Below are positions 1-11,346 of a stretch of 64,000 nt of DNA, piece after piece. This stretch comes from Blastocladiella emersonii ATCC 22665 (Eukaryota; Blastocladiomycota; Blastocladiomycetes; Blastocladiales; Blastocladiaceae). The DNA is taken from assembly GCA_025594325.1 (NCBI GenBank), contig JANHCV010000005.1, forward strand, positions 523,501 through 587,500, written 5' to 3'. Both the position numbers and the translations under genes were made by a program. The notes beneath the pieces are model-generated. The model was not told where the DNA came from and ran no database searches. It worked only from the letters and a program-made list of their open reading frames with translations. The first letter of the stretch is position 1, and each line of letters starts with the position of its first letter.

Positions 1-1631
1 GAGAGCGACCTCGAGGTGCGTCCTTTTCTTCGTTTCGGGGGAGGTGATTGACTCGATTCGCAGCGGCTGACCCAAATTTCCACCGCCAGCTCCTCTTCAA
101 CCGCGTCGGCCGCGTCAAGCGCGTCCAGCTCTTCTTCGACCGCAACGGCCGCTCGCAGGGCACGGCCCAGGTCGTGTACGCGTCCAAGCCCGACGCGGCG
201 GCTGCCATTGCCCAGTACAACGGCGTCACGCTCGACGGTACGCTCGGCTCACGCCGCTAGCTCCCCCTCAACCAACCCATCGACCACCTACCTCGCCTCT
301 TCCACCGTCGCCGTCATCGTTGCCGCGTCGGGTCTGCCCCAAGGTTTTCCGGTCTCTCCGTCGTGCTGCACCTGCCGCACGCGTCTCGGCCCTCGGTGTC
401 TCTACACCCGAGCGGTCCTCCTCGTCGTCCACCTGTGCCACTCGCGGTCGATGCGTGGATGTGCGCGCCCCTGCCCGCTCTTCGGAGCCCAGTGCACTGG
501 CCGCCGCTGCCCGCTGACACCTCACGATCCTTGGCTGGTGGACCTGTGCTCTGGGTCCCGTACGCGGGGCCTCCCCCGTGTGTGGTTCCTGTCCCCGTCT
601 TCGTCTCCGCTGCCGTACCCGCTTGCTGTCGTTGTTGCCGCGCGCTCGCTGTCGATGCCGGTGGGTCTCCGCCGGGCCGTGGTGCTGGGGGTCACCGGCC
701 CGCCGCGGAGCTCGACACACGCGCGGTGCTCCTCGCCGTGCTCGCGCGGCTGCGGTCATGGCCTATGGGTCGGGTCGGCGCGAGTGACGAGCGATTCTCG
801 GGGTCCGTCCTGACGGGTTCGGCGGTCCGGTCGTGGGCCGTCCGGCCTCCCGCTCCGCTGTTCTCGTCACGGACGTGGCCCGTCCTTTGCGTTCCGATTG
901 GATTGGCGTTCCGGCTCGGCGCGCAGTGTGTTCGACTCGACTCGACTCGGTGATCAAGCTGCGCGTGTGGTGGCCTCGTGTGGACCGCGCGTGCCTCGGT
1001 CAAGTGTCCTCGGCGGTCGACGGCTGCCTCGTGTGGTGGTCCATCATCCCCCTCCCCCCTTTGTCGACTCCACACCTGCGTTTCGTCCATGTACTCATCG
1101 TCCCACCCACGCTCGCCCGTCCTCCATCCCCCCCCCTCGCTCGGTCAACCTCGGTTCCGGTCGTCCCAGGTCGCGCCATGCGCATCGAGCTCGTCGTCGC
1201 TGCCAGCGCCCTCGACAAGACCATCGTGACCGCGGCTGCTCCTGCGTACGCTTCCTGCCTCGATCGCCCACCCCTCGCTCCGATGCTCACGCGCGCGCTC
1301 GTCCTCGTTCAGTCCCCGTCGTGGTGGCGGTGACCGCGACCGCAACAACAACAACAACCGCGACCGCGACTCGCGCCCGGCGCCGTCCGCACCCAAGGAG
1401 GGCAGCGGCCGCCGTCGCACTGGCCGCCCGGGCCGCTCGGGCAAGTCGGCGGACAAGCCCGCCAAGGAGGCGCCCAAGTCGGCCACGGACCTCGACAGCG
1501 AGCTGATGGCGTACATGAGCGGTGCCGCGGTACGTCTCACCTGCTTGAGGGCTCTCGGAGTCTTGGTTGCTCACACTTGCTCTCCCCTTCCTTCGTAGGC
1601 TGCCGGCGGCGACGCCATGCAGACCGACTAA
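1..1631 (+). CDS. YRA1: Yra1/ALYREF-type mRNA export adaptor (5' end cut off)
   Basis: Exons 1-15 (partial), 90-237, 1170-1245, 1313-1529 and 1599-1631 read through in frame. The first three encode the RRM core of REF proteins: SDLE, then LLFNRVGRVKRVQLFFDRNG, the tyrosine-containing VVY strand, QYNGVTLDG and RAMRIELVV. The rest is an Arg/Gly/Asn-rich tail ending in a short acidic helix (DLDSELMAYM) and GGDAMQTD, the C-terminal UAP56/Sub2-binding box typical of the family. REF proteins bridge spliced mRNA and the Mex67/NXF1 exporter in the nucleus. The N-terminal part and start codon lie left of the window. The intron at 238-1169 is about fifteen times the usual length here. The gene is convergent with sulfiredoxin, 287 bp away. 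Family assignment is firm; the exact yeast symbol is by homology of motif and architecture. Confidence 0.93.
238..1169 (+). other. YRA1: 932-nt intron inside the YRA1 RRM
   Basis: The donor GTACGC follows the codon for LDG and the acceptor is TCCCAG before GTCGCG; splicing joins YNGVTLDG to RAMRIELVV in frame. The interior is pyrimidine-rich and has no convincing coding potential. Typical introns in this window are 49-80 nt. In Saccharomyces cerevisiae YRA1 also has an exceptionally long intron (about 0.77 kb), whose poor splicing underlies autoregulation of Yra1 level. A similar role here is inference. Confidence 0.85.
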
Positions 1632-1918
1632 GCGCGACGACGGCCAAGGAGGCCTCGAACGGCCATGGGTTCCCGCCACGCCGTGCTCCTCGCGCGGTGC
1701 ACCACCACCATCATCCTCAACCAACCTCTATGCAATATCTTTATTCTACACCCTCTCTCGCTCTCGCTCTCCCTTCTCTCGTCGCGCGCGCGGGTCGCGT
1801 CCGCTGTTGGTCCCTGGCCAGTTCGACCTCCCTCCCCCCTCTCCCTCTCCCTGTGGTTTTGACTCGACAATGATATCTTCCGAATGCACATGCACACCCC
1901 CTCCCGCCCTCCCTCACA

Positions 1919-2416
1919 CTACCACTTGAGCTTGAGCGACGCGCCGAAATACGTGCGCAGCGTGTCCTCGGTCACGTCGATGATCCGCGCGCGCACCGTA
2001 TCGCGGCCGAGCCGCGTATACGCGGCCCACCGGTGGCACCCGCCCACCGCGAAGTAGTAGTGCGCCTCGGCGCCCGTCTCCGGGTGCACGCGCTCCAGGT
2101 GCATCACCTCGATCGGCGTCATCTCCACGCCCGCATCGAGCTTGGCCATGAAGTCGCATACTTTTGCGTCGTCCAGCACGCTCGGGATCGGGCGGCGGAT
2201 CACGGACAGCGGGATGTCGTAGATCTCGGTCGAGGTTGTGAAGACGGACTTGGACAGGTCCTCGTCCGGCGCGGCGGCGGCGGCGGGGGTGGGGGTGGGG
2301 GTGGCCGTGGGCGGCGAGGTGGTGGTCGGGGTCGTCGTGGACATGGTGCGAACGACGTTGGTGGTGGTGGTTCGAAGCAAGAGTCGGGTTGTGGCAGCGG
2401 CGGCCCAGCGTTGCAT
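1919..2416 (-). CDS. SRX1: Sulfiredoxin
   Basis: This single-exon gene encodes 165 aa. The signature FAVGGCHRW places the catalytic cysteine at residue 127. It is preceded by IYDIPLSVIRRPIP, the conserved sulfiredoxin N-terminal strand, and followed by DTVRARIIDVTEDTLRTYFG. Sulfiredoxin uses ATP to reduce cysteine sulfinic acid in hyperoxidised 2-Cys peroxiredoxins. The first ~45 residues (MQRWAAAATTRLLLRTTTT then a Thr/Pro/Ala linker) look like a mitochondrial presequence; a second Met at residue 25 could give a cytosolic form. The start at 2416 was chosen because the reading frame further upstream (to 2584) has no in-frame ATG giving family-like sequence. It is tail-to-tail with YRA1 and head-to-head with the CEP19-like gene, 243 bp apart. 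Confidence 0.93.
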   Translation of the reverse strand: MQRWAAAATTRLLLRTTTTNVVRTMSTTTPTTTSPPTATPTPTPAAAAAPDEDLSKSVFTTSTEIYDIPLSVIRRPIPSVLDDAKVCDFMAKLDAGVEMTPIEVMHLERVHPETGAEAHYYFAVGGCHRWAAYTRLGRDTVRARIIDVTEDTLRTYFGASLKLKW

Positions 2417-2659
2417 GGTTGATGTGCGGGAGAGGGAGGACGTAGGACGACAATCGTGGAGGCATCGGCGTGCACTCGGAGGCGACCTGACAAATCGGCC
2501 GGCCGGCCCGCTGAGCCACACCGACGACCTGACCGACGACCGCGCCGAGCCACGCGCGTCGTGTCTCGCACCGCGCGTCTCCACTGTTCCTCGACGCGTC
2601 GTTGACGCGCTCCTTCTTCTCTCGCCCTCCCCACCTCGAGCAACCTCACATCCGTAACC

Positions 2660-4415
2660 ATGTCACAAATCAAATGCATCCGGTTCCACCCAGCCAAGCC
2701 GGCCATCTACGTCGACTACGCGACGCCGGGCAAGCCCGTGCCGGTGCACCGGCGGCGGCGGATCCCTGTGCGCGACCTGACGTCGGCCAAACTCGCGTCC
2801 ACCGCAGGCGGGGCCGAAGTCTCGGTTGAGAAGGTCGCGCGGTCACTGCTATTGCGCCACGCCGACGTCCTGATGCCGCTCGGCCAGGCCAAGGTCGAGG
2901 CCATCGTGCGCCGGATCCAGGAGATCCGCGCGCCGCCGCCCGGGTCACCGGCGCCGTCGATGGCGGGGAAGGCGGAAGGGGGGAAGGTGAATGTCAAAGA
3001 CCTCCTCGCGGCGGCGCGCGCGGGTAGGGAGGCGGGGCTGGCGGCAACAGCGGTGGTGGAGCCGGGCGATCTCGACCTGAACAAGATCGAGTACGCTTGA
3101 ATCAGTGTGTGGTGTGCGCGGACCTTGAACTGACGCGAGCGCGGTGTAGCGAGACCGAGCTGCGCAAGATCAAGGGCGCCATGGAGGTCCAGTTCGAGCA
3201 GATCCGGATCAAGCCAACCGACCCGCGGTTCGTGTACGACAAGCGGGTACGTCTGCTGGCGACGGGCAGCTTGAAAGCGCGTAACTAACACGCACTCGCG
3301 CATTCTAGGTCGACTTTGGAGCGAGCGACAGCGGCAAGGAAGATAACGACTGGGACAGCGACGGCGACGAGGACGCGCAGAGTGTCGCGTCGTCTCGCGC
3401 GGCGTCGCCGGCCGTACTCGCCACAGCCGCGCATCAAGCGTCGGCGCCGGCGGCGACTGCGCCCGCACCGCCAACGCTCGCTCCAAGCAGCCCGATCCTC
3501 GACGCCCTGGCCGTGATCCAGCCGCGCGACGAGCCTGTGCTCTCACTCGACACGGCGCCCGCCCCTCCCGCGCCCACCGCTGCGGTCCCGCTTCCCGCAC
3601 CCTCGTCGCTCCCGAGCCTTCCGCCGCTCTCCGCCCTGTCGCCCCTCACGGCGCCGAGCCCGTTCAAGTCCACCCCGCCGTCGACCCTGAACCCGTACAG
3701 CGGCCTCGTCGACGACGCCGACGCAGACGACGGCGGCTCGACGAGCAACGTGTCCGAAATCATCGACGAGGACGACGTGTCGTTCCACCTCAGCGAGGCC
3801 GTCTCGGACGCACCCGCGAGCGACGCGTTGCCGCTCCCCGCGTCGCCGCCACCGGCCGCGGCGGTCTCACCAACGGCGCAAGTGCTCGCGGCACCTTCTG
3901 CTGCTGCTGCCGTCGAGCCTGCGCCCGTTATCGTCACGAGCGACCCGCCCCGTGTCGCCGAACCCGCCGCCGCCGCCGCACCTCAGCCGATCCAGACCCT
4001 CGACGCCGAACTGTCGTACTCGGAGGACTTTGACTTTGGCGCGGGCGAGACCGAGTCGAACGTGAGCACGGGCGCGCTCGATGCGTCGCACCGGAGCCGC
4101 GCGACGACGAACGCTGACGACGACGACGACGATGAGTTTGGTGCCGGTGCGACTGCGTCCGAAGACGGCGATGAGGAAGAGGAGGAGTCGGCCGAGGAGT
4201 CGAGCAGCAGCCTGCCACCGCCTCCGCGGCCCCTCATGTCGGCGTTCGGGCTCGCGCCGGCGCCGCCAAGCCCAGCACCGGCGCCGGCCATGTCGCTCCC
4301 GTTCAAGTCGATGCACGACGCGGACGACGATGACGATGACGGCGAGATCGAGGAGGACATCGAGGTCGAGGCGTACGAGTCGGACGCGGCGGGCGGCGAC
4401 GACGACGACTTTTGA
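2660..4415 (+). CDS. CEP19-like domain protein with long acidic tail
   Basis: Exons 2660-3090, 3150-3246 and 3309-4415 give 544 aa. The N-terminal ~185 residues match the animal centrosomal protein CEP19 in order: IKCIRFHPAKPAIYVDY near residue 4, RRRIPVRDL, then across the first intron LDLNKIDETELRKIKGAMEV and DPRFVYDKRVDFG. In animals CEP19 sits at the mother centriole and recruits RABL2 for ciliary transport. Yeast-form basidiomycetes have no centrioles, so the function here is unknown; a spindle-pole role would be a guess. Residues after ~190 are low complexity: Ala/Pro/Ser stretches with short acidic motifs such as SEIIDEDDVSFHLSE and SYSEDFDF that could be short linear binding motifs. 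Both introns start GTACG and end TAG. Confidence 0.8.
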
Positions 4416-4556
4416 TGACGATCCGTATACAGAGGACGGGTTGCATGGTTTTTCATTCGCCGACGTCGTCGTGAGCTGGACGTGAAGGGAGAAGAGGAGG
4501 TCAACAAGAGATCAGCGTCGGCCATCGGTCCCCTCTCTCTCCCTTCAACGACGCAC

Positions 4557-6371
4557 ATGAACGCCATGGAAAGCACAATCAAGAAGCGCAATGTAACCTC
4601 CGCCAAGCGGAACCAGCGGCAAACCGCGGGCGAGGCGGCCCCGCTCGAGATGCCGGCGACCGCAGCCATGGCCGACCTGTGCCTGTCCGACCCCTCCTCT
4701 TCCTCCGCGGCGCCAGCCGTCAGCGGCAGCGACAAGGTCGTGGAGACGATCAGCACCGAGGGCTTCACCGAACACGTCAAGGACTTTGTCCGCGACTCGC
4801 CCTCCGCCCCCGCCGCTGCCGCTGCGCCCGCACCCAGCAGCGCCGCGAGCGCGTGCGTCTCGGCCGACTTCCTGGCGTACATGGAGCACTGCATGCCCGT
4901 CAAGGACGCGACGCCGGCGTTCCGCATCGAGCCGATCCCGGGCAAGGGCCGCGGCGTGATCGCGACGCGCGCGTTCGCCGTCGGCGAGGTGCTGTGGTGC
5001 GAGGACCCCGTTGTCGCGCTGCCGTTCGCCGAGGAGGTCGGAAACATCTGCTCGTGGTGCTTTGCCACGCCGCAGAAGCGCGCGGCGTGTTCGGCGTGCT
5101 CGCGCGTCGTGTATTGCGGTCGCGGTACGATGTCTGGTTGGTGAGAAGTTGGGGGTGTGGGACTGACAGTGGTGCGATTGTAGACTGCCAGCGCAAGGAC
5201 TGGGCCCAGCACAAGCTTGAGTGCGCGCACCTCAAAAAGAAGACGTACCCGAACGTCGTCCGTTTCTTTGCGCGCCTGCTCCGCATGAAGGCCACGGGCG
5301 CGAAGCTCGCGTCGGGGCACGACGCGTGGTCGCTTGTCCGCGAGCTCGCCTCAAGTACGCCCACCCACCTTCTCGCGCCGCGAGACGACCACTCACCCCC
5401 GCCTCCGCGCGCCGTGTAGGCGAACTCAGCACCCAGGAAGCCGAGAGCATGGCGCGCGCGCTCTTCGCGGCGCGCGACCTGGTCAGCGAGGGCGAGTTCC
5501 TGCCGCCGGCCGAGGCCCTGTACTTCATGTCGCAGCTGCAGACCAACGGCATGGCGATCCACCACCTCGACGACATGAAGGGCAAGGCCGAGTCCCTGTT
5601 CCTACTCTCGTCGATCGCCAACCACGACTGCGCCGCGCCCAACGCCGTCACCGTCTTCTCGGGTCGCCGCGTCGCCCTCCGCTGCCTGCGCCCGATCAAG
5701 CCCGGCGACGAGGTCACCATCAACTACACCGAGGTGTGCGCGCCAGAGTACGAGCGGCGCAAGGAGCTTGAGAACTTTCACTTCCTCTGCAAGTGCGACC
5801 TGTGCGTCAAGGAGCGCGCGGAGACGCCGGCTGGGCGGGTCGCGTGTCCGTTGATCCGGACTGTCGCTGGTACGGTTTCCCTCGATGTCTTGCCGCTCTG
5901 TCACTGACGCGTGTTACTTGCTCCGTAGAGTACGACGCTGCGCTCAAGGACCCCGAGCTCGACGAGCGGCTGCTGCAGGAACCGCGGCGCGCTTTGATCG
6001 CCAAGCTCATGGCCAAGGAGAACCCGAACTACGAGTCGATTGCGCGGCTCGCGACGGACCTCGCGGCGACGTACGCCAAGTACCTCGGCGACCAGCACCC
6101 TGTCACGCTCTTCTTCCAGCTGCCGGCGCTCAAGGCCAACGTGCACCTGCTCCCCGAGGACCTGCGCGCCGTCGCGCTCCCCGAGATTACCAAGTTGCGG
6201 CTGCGCGCGAGCGCGCTGCTCGCCGACCTCGTGGCGTGGAAGAAGCACATGCTCGTGTGGGTCGGCGACGAGTCCGAGCTCGAGCACAAGTTCCAGGTCG
6301 GCGAGGTGCTCGTCGGGCTCGAGCAGTACTCGCACTACTTGATCTTTGCGAGCGGGTCTGCTGCGCGATGA
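4557..6371 (+). CDS. SET and MYND domain protein (SMYD-type lysine methyltransferase)
   Basis: Exons 4557-5124, 5184-5354, 5420-5869 and 5929-6371 encode 543 aa. The SET domain is split as in SMYD proteins: GKGRGVIATRAFAVGEVL near residue 125 binds AdoMet. The MYND zinc finger follows (CSWC, CSAC, YCGRDCQRKDW, H, C; about residues 164-205). The catalytic half comes next, with SSIANHDCAAPN, GDEVTINYTE and the post-SET CKCDLC cysteines. Animal SMYDs usually have NHSC and NYTD/NYID; here they read NHDC and NYTE. SMYD enzymes methylate histone or non-histone lysines; the substrate cannot be told from sequence. The N-terminal ~100 residues are Ala/Ser-rich and not conserved. The ATG at 4557 is the first in frame; a second at 4566 is equally possible. 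Confidence 0.88.
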
Positions 6372-6724
6372 AGAGGAAATACACGCGTGCTTTGCGCGTT
6401 GCCGATCCTCGCCGCCGAAACGCGTCTCTCACCCGTCACATGATACTGTGACGCGTGGTCGCTGGAATGTCTCGCACCACGCGGCCGCCTGCCTCCCCTC
6501 ATGTCCCCGCTCGCTCGCTCGCCCGCGCCGACCAATCCTCTTTTCTGCGTCTGCGACCGTGCGATCGATTTCATCACTACTCCCCCGCCATGAACGTCGT
6601 TGGAGCGCTGACCTCCATCTCGGAGACCATCTCCTCCTCCATTTTCCAGTCCTCACGAGGTAGCTGCTGCCGATCCGCCGACCCTTCAGTGCACGCAACG
6701 AATCGGATGTAACCGTCCTCCTCC

Positions 6725-8559
6725 ATGTTCTTCCTCGCTCCGCGCAACGTAGAAGACATGCTCGCTGGGCGGCACCGGCGCGCCGTTCAGGGACGGCCGA
6801 CCTTTTTACTGCCCGATGACCTCGTATCCGGTACGTACGCGGCATGGACGCGTCGACGTGGGCGTCACTCTAACACGTGTTGGAAGTGTAGACATCTGCC
6901 TGAACCAGCGCTGCGCGAGCGCGGCCGTCAAGTTCCACGACAAGGTGGTGCTGACCAAGTCGCACCGCGGCACGGGCCCCGCGATGCCGACCTTCACGCG
7001 GCTCGACGAGACCGAGCTGTTCGGCGTGCCCGTCCTGCACACGCTGGCCGTCCTGTTCGTGTTCGCGTGGATCTACGCGACGCTGAGCCATACGCGCCGC
7101 GCCGCGAGCGGGTACCACCGCCGGCAGCTGCCGTGGTCCGCGTTCGCGAAGCGGCACGCTGGCCGGCTCGCCGTCGCGGCCGCGCTGCTCGCGGCCCCCT
7201 ATCTCGGGCCGCACCTCCTCATCCCGCTATACTCGTCCGAGGGCGTGCTCCTCGTCGACACGGCCGAGACGCTCCGGTGCTTGTCCATTTTCGCGGTCCT
7301 GGCCGTCACCCGCCGCGCCGTCGTCCACGGCCTGCGCCGCGCCGTCCACGTCCCGCTGCCGTACCGCGCCCAGGTCGTCACGCAGGTCGCCGAGGCCGTG
7401 CTCAACGGGTGGAGCGCCGCGGGTGCCGCCATCGCGGTGCAGGCGTGTGTGCAGGCCCTGCTCGGCCGCGGGCTACGCGGCGTCGCGGGACTCACGGCGA
7501 TGCGCGCGACTGAGATTGCGCCCGTCCTCGCGGCGTCGCGGTGGACGCCGCCCACGCTCGTCGTGCTCGCGTACGCGGCCGCGGTGCAGAGCGTGCCCCG
7601 CGCGTGGAAGCGGTACCTCGCGTGGCGCGAGCGGTCGCGGCTCGATGACCCCGTGGTACGTTCTTTTGGTTCTTTCGTTGCAGAACACGAACTGACGCGA
7701 GCTCGTGTCGTAGATGGTCACGCCCGACGAGCTCGCGAGCCTAGCGCTCGGGATTCTCTCGTTCCAGTTCCTGTCGGCGACGCAGCCCGCCATCGACCCG
7801 GCCGCGCTGCACATCACGCACGGCGCGTGGACCGGCCTGTTCCTCTCCATGGGCGCGGCGATTGGCGTCGTCGCGCTGCAGGCCGCGCGCTCGTCGCCAC
7901 TCATCCTGTCCGCGCGCACCACGCCCGCCTCGTCGCCCGTGCCCGCTCGCCGCGCGAGTATCCTGCGCAAGGCCAACGATGTGCCCCAGCAGCAACAGAG
8001 CCCGCCGTCGAGCCCGCGCCAGCAGCAGCACCTCCGGTTCCCCGCTCCCGCGATGCACGGCGCGCCGCTCGCCGTGCAGGCCGCGCACCTGCCGCACGCC
8101 GGGATCGACGATTTCGCGCGCCCGCAGTCGCCCACGATGCAGCGCCGCGTGCTCCTCGACCAGCTCGGGTCCGCCAAGACGAGTCCAGTCTCGCCGTCCC
8201 GCGGTGCGATGCTCAGTGGCGGAAACCACCGCGTCCCGTCGCCCATCTCCTCGCCCACACGCACGCGGTTCGCCGGGTTTCCGGGCGCCCTGGGCACCGC
8301 CGAGTCGCGCGACCGCACGCCCAGTGTGCTCGCGGCGGCCGCGGCGGCGGGGCTCAAGGCGTCCGGGTCCGCCGGCAGCACCAGCCCCGTCGCGGGCCGG
8401 TTCCGCGACGCGTCGCCGCAGCGCGCGGTCCTCGCAGATATGATCACGAGCAAGGAGCGCGAGGCGCTCAAGGTGCCCGCGGGCGCGCGGGCGTCGACGG
8501 CGGTCGCGCAGGGGCAGCAGCAGCAGGCGCGCGGGCGGACGGGGTATGCGGGGCGGTGA
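6725..8559 (+). CDS. Multi-pass membrane protein of unknown function
   Basis: Exons 6725-6830, 6892-7655 and 7714-8559 give 571 aa. I do not recognise the family. The N-terminal ~75 residues are soluble. About five hydrophobic segments follow between residues ~85 and 345, including PVLHTLAVLFVFAWIYATL, LAVAAALLAAPYLGPHLLIP and GAWTGLFLSMGAAIGVVAL. The C-terminal ~220 residues are Ser/Pro/Gln-rich with many SP sites, as in cytosolic tails regulated by proline-directed kinases. The start is uncertain: an ATG at 6591 could be spliced from 6659 to an acceptor at about 6749 (AACGTAG), keeping frame, with an N-terminus beginning MNVVGALTSISETISSSIFQ. Membrane topology and location (ER or nuclear envelope) are inference from hydrophobicity only. 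Confidence 0.6.
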
Positions 8560-8885
8560 GTCGAGAGGTGTTGTGTGATCTGAGAGGTTGATATTAGACG
8601 CGGATGCGATCAGTCGCGAAACAGGCCCCTTGGCCTCCCACACCTCAACGTTGGAGGCATCGTCGGGGAGCGAGCTGGTGGTCAACGAGGCGGAAAACGC
8701 AAGGAGGAGGCGCATGTGGCGCATTTGAGGTCACATGCGCTACGCCAACTCTCAGCCACAAGGCCGCCACCGCTTGCTGCCACGGCGACGCTCGCAGGCC
8801 GCGGCCGTCCTCCCCGCGCTGAAGTCTTCCTGCCGACGCTCTTGTTGAATCCCCCTCCGTCACGGAATATCCATAGCCGTAAACA
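8560..8885. other. Intergenic region, promoter and 5' UTR of RPL2
   Basis: 326 bp between the membrane-protein stop and the RPL2 ATG. No plausible gene is seen. It must hold the RPL2 promoter; the sequence just before the ATG, CCGTAAACA, is a good fungal start context. No binding site could be named with confidence. Confidence 0.6.
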
Positions 8886-10197
8886 ATGGGCGCGTGTCCC
8901 CTTCGCTTGCCGCGCCGCGCGCACGCTCGATTCCGCGAAAACGCGACGAAAATCCACCACCACACCATGAAACGCACATGAACACGCGCACGCCGCACGC
9001 CCGCCGGCGTTACCACGCCCATCCATCCACCTCGCCTCTGTGGAATCGCTGCACGCCGTCACGCCGGTCGTCACGTCGCCACGCTCGCCGGCACTCGAAC
9101 GCCGACCCCGCATACGGCCGCCTCGCCGTCACTACGTCGGACGGCCCGGAACCTCTGGCCGCTCCGGCGGGACGAGCGGATGGTCACTCGTGTCGATGGA
9201 CGCCGGACGGCCGGACGGCCGGGCGGCGCCAACCCGGCCGAACCGCACGGACGTCCGCGTCACGACCGGTCGAACGACCGTCGCATCAACTTGCCGACGT
9301 GCTGCTCTGCGTGTTTTCGTGGTGGTGGAATTCTCGTCGCGACGCCGAATCCTGCGCTGCGTTGTCGCGGGCGCACTCGAAACCCGCTCCTCTGAACCCG
9401 CCGGCTAACGCGCGCCGCCCCGCCCGTCTCCAGGTCGTGTCATTCGCGCGCAGCGTAAGGGTGCCGGTTCGATCTTCCGCGCCCACGTGAAGCACCGCAA
9501 GGGTGCCGCCCAGCTCCGTCCCCTGGACTTTGCTGAGCGCCACGGCTACATCAAGGGTCTCGTCAAGGAGATCATCCACGACCCCGGACGTGGTGCTCCC
9601 CTTGCCCGCGTCGTGTTCCGCGACCCCTACAAGTACAAGCTCCGCGAGAACCTGTTCATCGCCACCGAGGGTCTCCACACCGGCCAGTTCGTGTACTGCG
9701 GCAAGAAGGCCTCGCTCGCCGTCGGCAACGTCCTGCCCCTCTCGACGCTCCCCGAGGGTACCATCGTGTGCAACATTGAGGAGAAGGCCGGCGACCGCGG
9801 CGCCCTCGCCCGTACCTCGGGCAACTACGCCACCATCATCGGCCACAACCACGACGAGGGCATCACCCGCGTCAAGCTGCCCTCGGGCGCCAAGAAGGCC
9901 GTCAAGTCGGCGTGCCGTGCCACCGTCGGCATCGTTGCCGGTGGCGGTCGTATCGACAAGCCCATGCTCAAGGCTGGCCGCGCCTACCACCTCAACAAGG
10001 CCAAGCGCAACCGCTGGCCCAAGACCCGTGGTGTTGCCATGAACCCCGTGGACCACCCCCACGGTGGTGGTAACCACCAGCACATCGGTCACGCCTCGAC
10101 CGTCGCCCGCAACTCGCCCGCCGGTAAGAAGGTCGGTCTCATCGCCGCCCGTCGTACCGGTCTGCTGCGCGGTTCCAAGAAGCTCCAGGAGAAGTAA
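8886..10197 (+). CDS. RPL2: 60S ribosomal protein uL2 (L2/L8 family)
   Basis: Exon 9434-10197 encodes nearly all of the protein, from [18 protein letters not shown] to the C-terminal [12 protein letters not shown], with the uL2 signature [17 protein letters not shown]; the histidine in PHGGGNHQH lies by the peptidyl-transferase centre. Length is 255 aa, as usual for eukaryotic uL2. The invariant N-terminus [10 protein letters not shown] requires a first exon consisting of ATGG. The only upstream ATGG that fits is at 8886-8889 in the context AAACAATGG, followed by GCGCGT, giving a 544-nt intron 8890-9433 with a GC donor, branch-like CTAAC at about 9405 and CAG acceptor. An ATGG-then-intron layout is common in fungal ribosomal protein genes; the GC donor is inferred. 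Codon use is the most biased in the window (C/G-ending), as expected for high expression. Confidence 0.93.
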
Positions 10198-10977
10198 AGG
10201 TGCTCGCACCGCTTTACTTCCTCCGCGGGCTGGCACGGCGCGGCCGTCTCGTTGTGGTGTCGCTCTTCGCGTGCTTCCCCACCGCGCGGCAGTCGTATTC
10301 TGGACCACCACGTTCATCGAGGTCAATACAAACACTCTGGAGAACATTTCGAAAATTTTGTCTGCCTGCCTGTCTTCCTTGCGCGAGCTTTCTGCAGCTG
10401 AACGACGACGGGAAGCTGCCGAACTGCCTTCTTATAGGTGTGCATGTTCTGCATCGCGTCGGCTCTCGCATGGCCGCCTGTCAAAGGAAACTTGCTCAAG
10501 GACGGCGGATGGAAGCCCTGCCGAGCCCCGGCCACCGACATGGCCTTCCTCAGGCGGCCGCCGAACGGATTCGCTTCCCGTGCGCGTTCTCTGACCAAAG
10601 GCGGCCAAGTCCCGCGCGACGTTCGAGAGATGAGATGCGAGTGTTCGTTCTGTTGCTGAGCGACGGCAGCGGCGACCATGACGGCGGCCGCGGGAGCTTC
10701 ATGGCCACGGCGGCCTCCGCCGCCGCATCGACCATGGCCCTCGACAAGTTGAGGGGCCGGCCGCGCTGTGATCGCGTTTGCGTTTTCAAAAAACGGCCAG
10801 GGGCGGCGGCTCTTGCCCCGCCACAGTGATCTGCGTGTCATGGGCGTGGCAATAGTTGCGACGCGAAGCCGTCGCACACCCACGCATGCCAACTGTTGGC
10901 CGCTTTGAGTACGAAGGAAGGGGAGGTCTCTCAGGACGCATGATCCAAAGGGCGACTGGCATTCTCGAGGAATAAAC
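10198..10977. other. 780-bp intergenic region without a recognisable gene
   Basis: This lies between the RPL2 stop and the start of the identical repeat block. It should contain the RPL2 3' UTR. Open frames here (for example 10200-10829 +) lack any family-like sequence and fungal codon bias. Nothing else was recognised. Confidence 0.6.
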
Positions 10978-11346
10978 TAGCAACATATCGCGGTGACGGG
11001 TCCGCGAGCTGGAGTGCGTCGTCGTCTCGATGGCTCAGGAAAACGATTAATTGGTTCTCCTCATTCGTCTTTCGGAGAGATTCCTATACTGTTTTGAGCA
11101 TCCATGCGATCGAGAGCGACGCGACGCGTTGCGGCAAGTCCATGAGCTAGCAAGGCAGAGTAGGGTGTGAGCGACCAGAGTCGCCGGTGGGGAGGACGGA
11201 GGAGGAGAGGGTGGTCGGTTTTGACGCTGGTCGCTGGTCGGAGCCGACCGACCGTGTTGATCTGACCGCGCGTGACGCGTTGCTGGCCGGTCTCCATCAC
11301 CTCGCTGATCACAGAGTCATTTAAACGTGTGTATTGAATCACTAGC

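Noticed and set aside
208-1333. Several long open frames on both strands between the YRA1 exons
   Set aside because: They lie in the 932-nt intron, overlap one another, read as Arg/Ser/Pro-rich noise, and the flanking RRM halves join perfectly when the region is removed.
10200-10829. 209-aa open frame downstream of RPL2
   Set aside because: Starts three bases after the RPL2 stop, has no recognisable domain or fungal codon bias, and contains scattered cysteines and basic residues typical of non-coding DNA.
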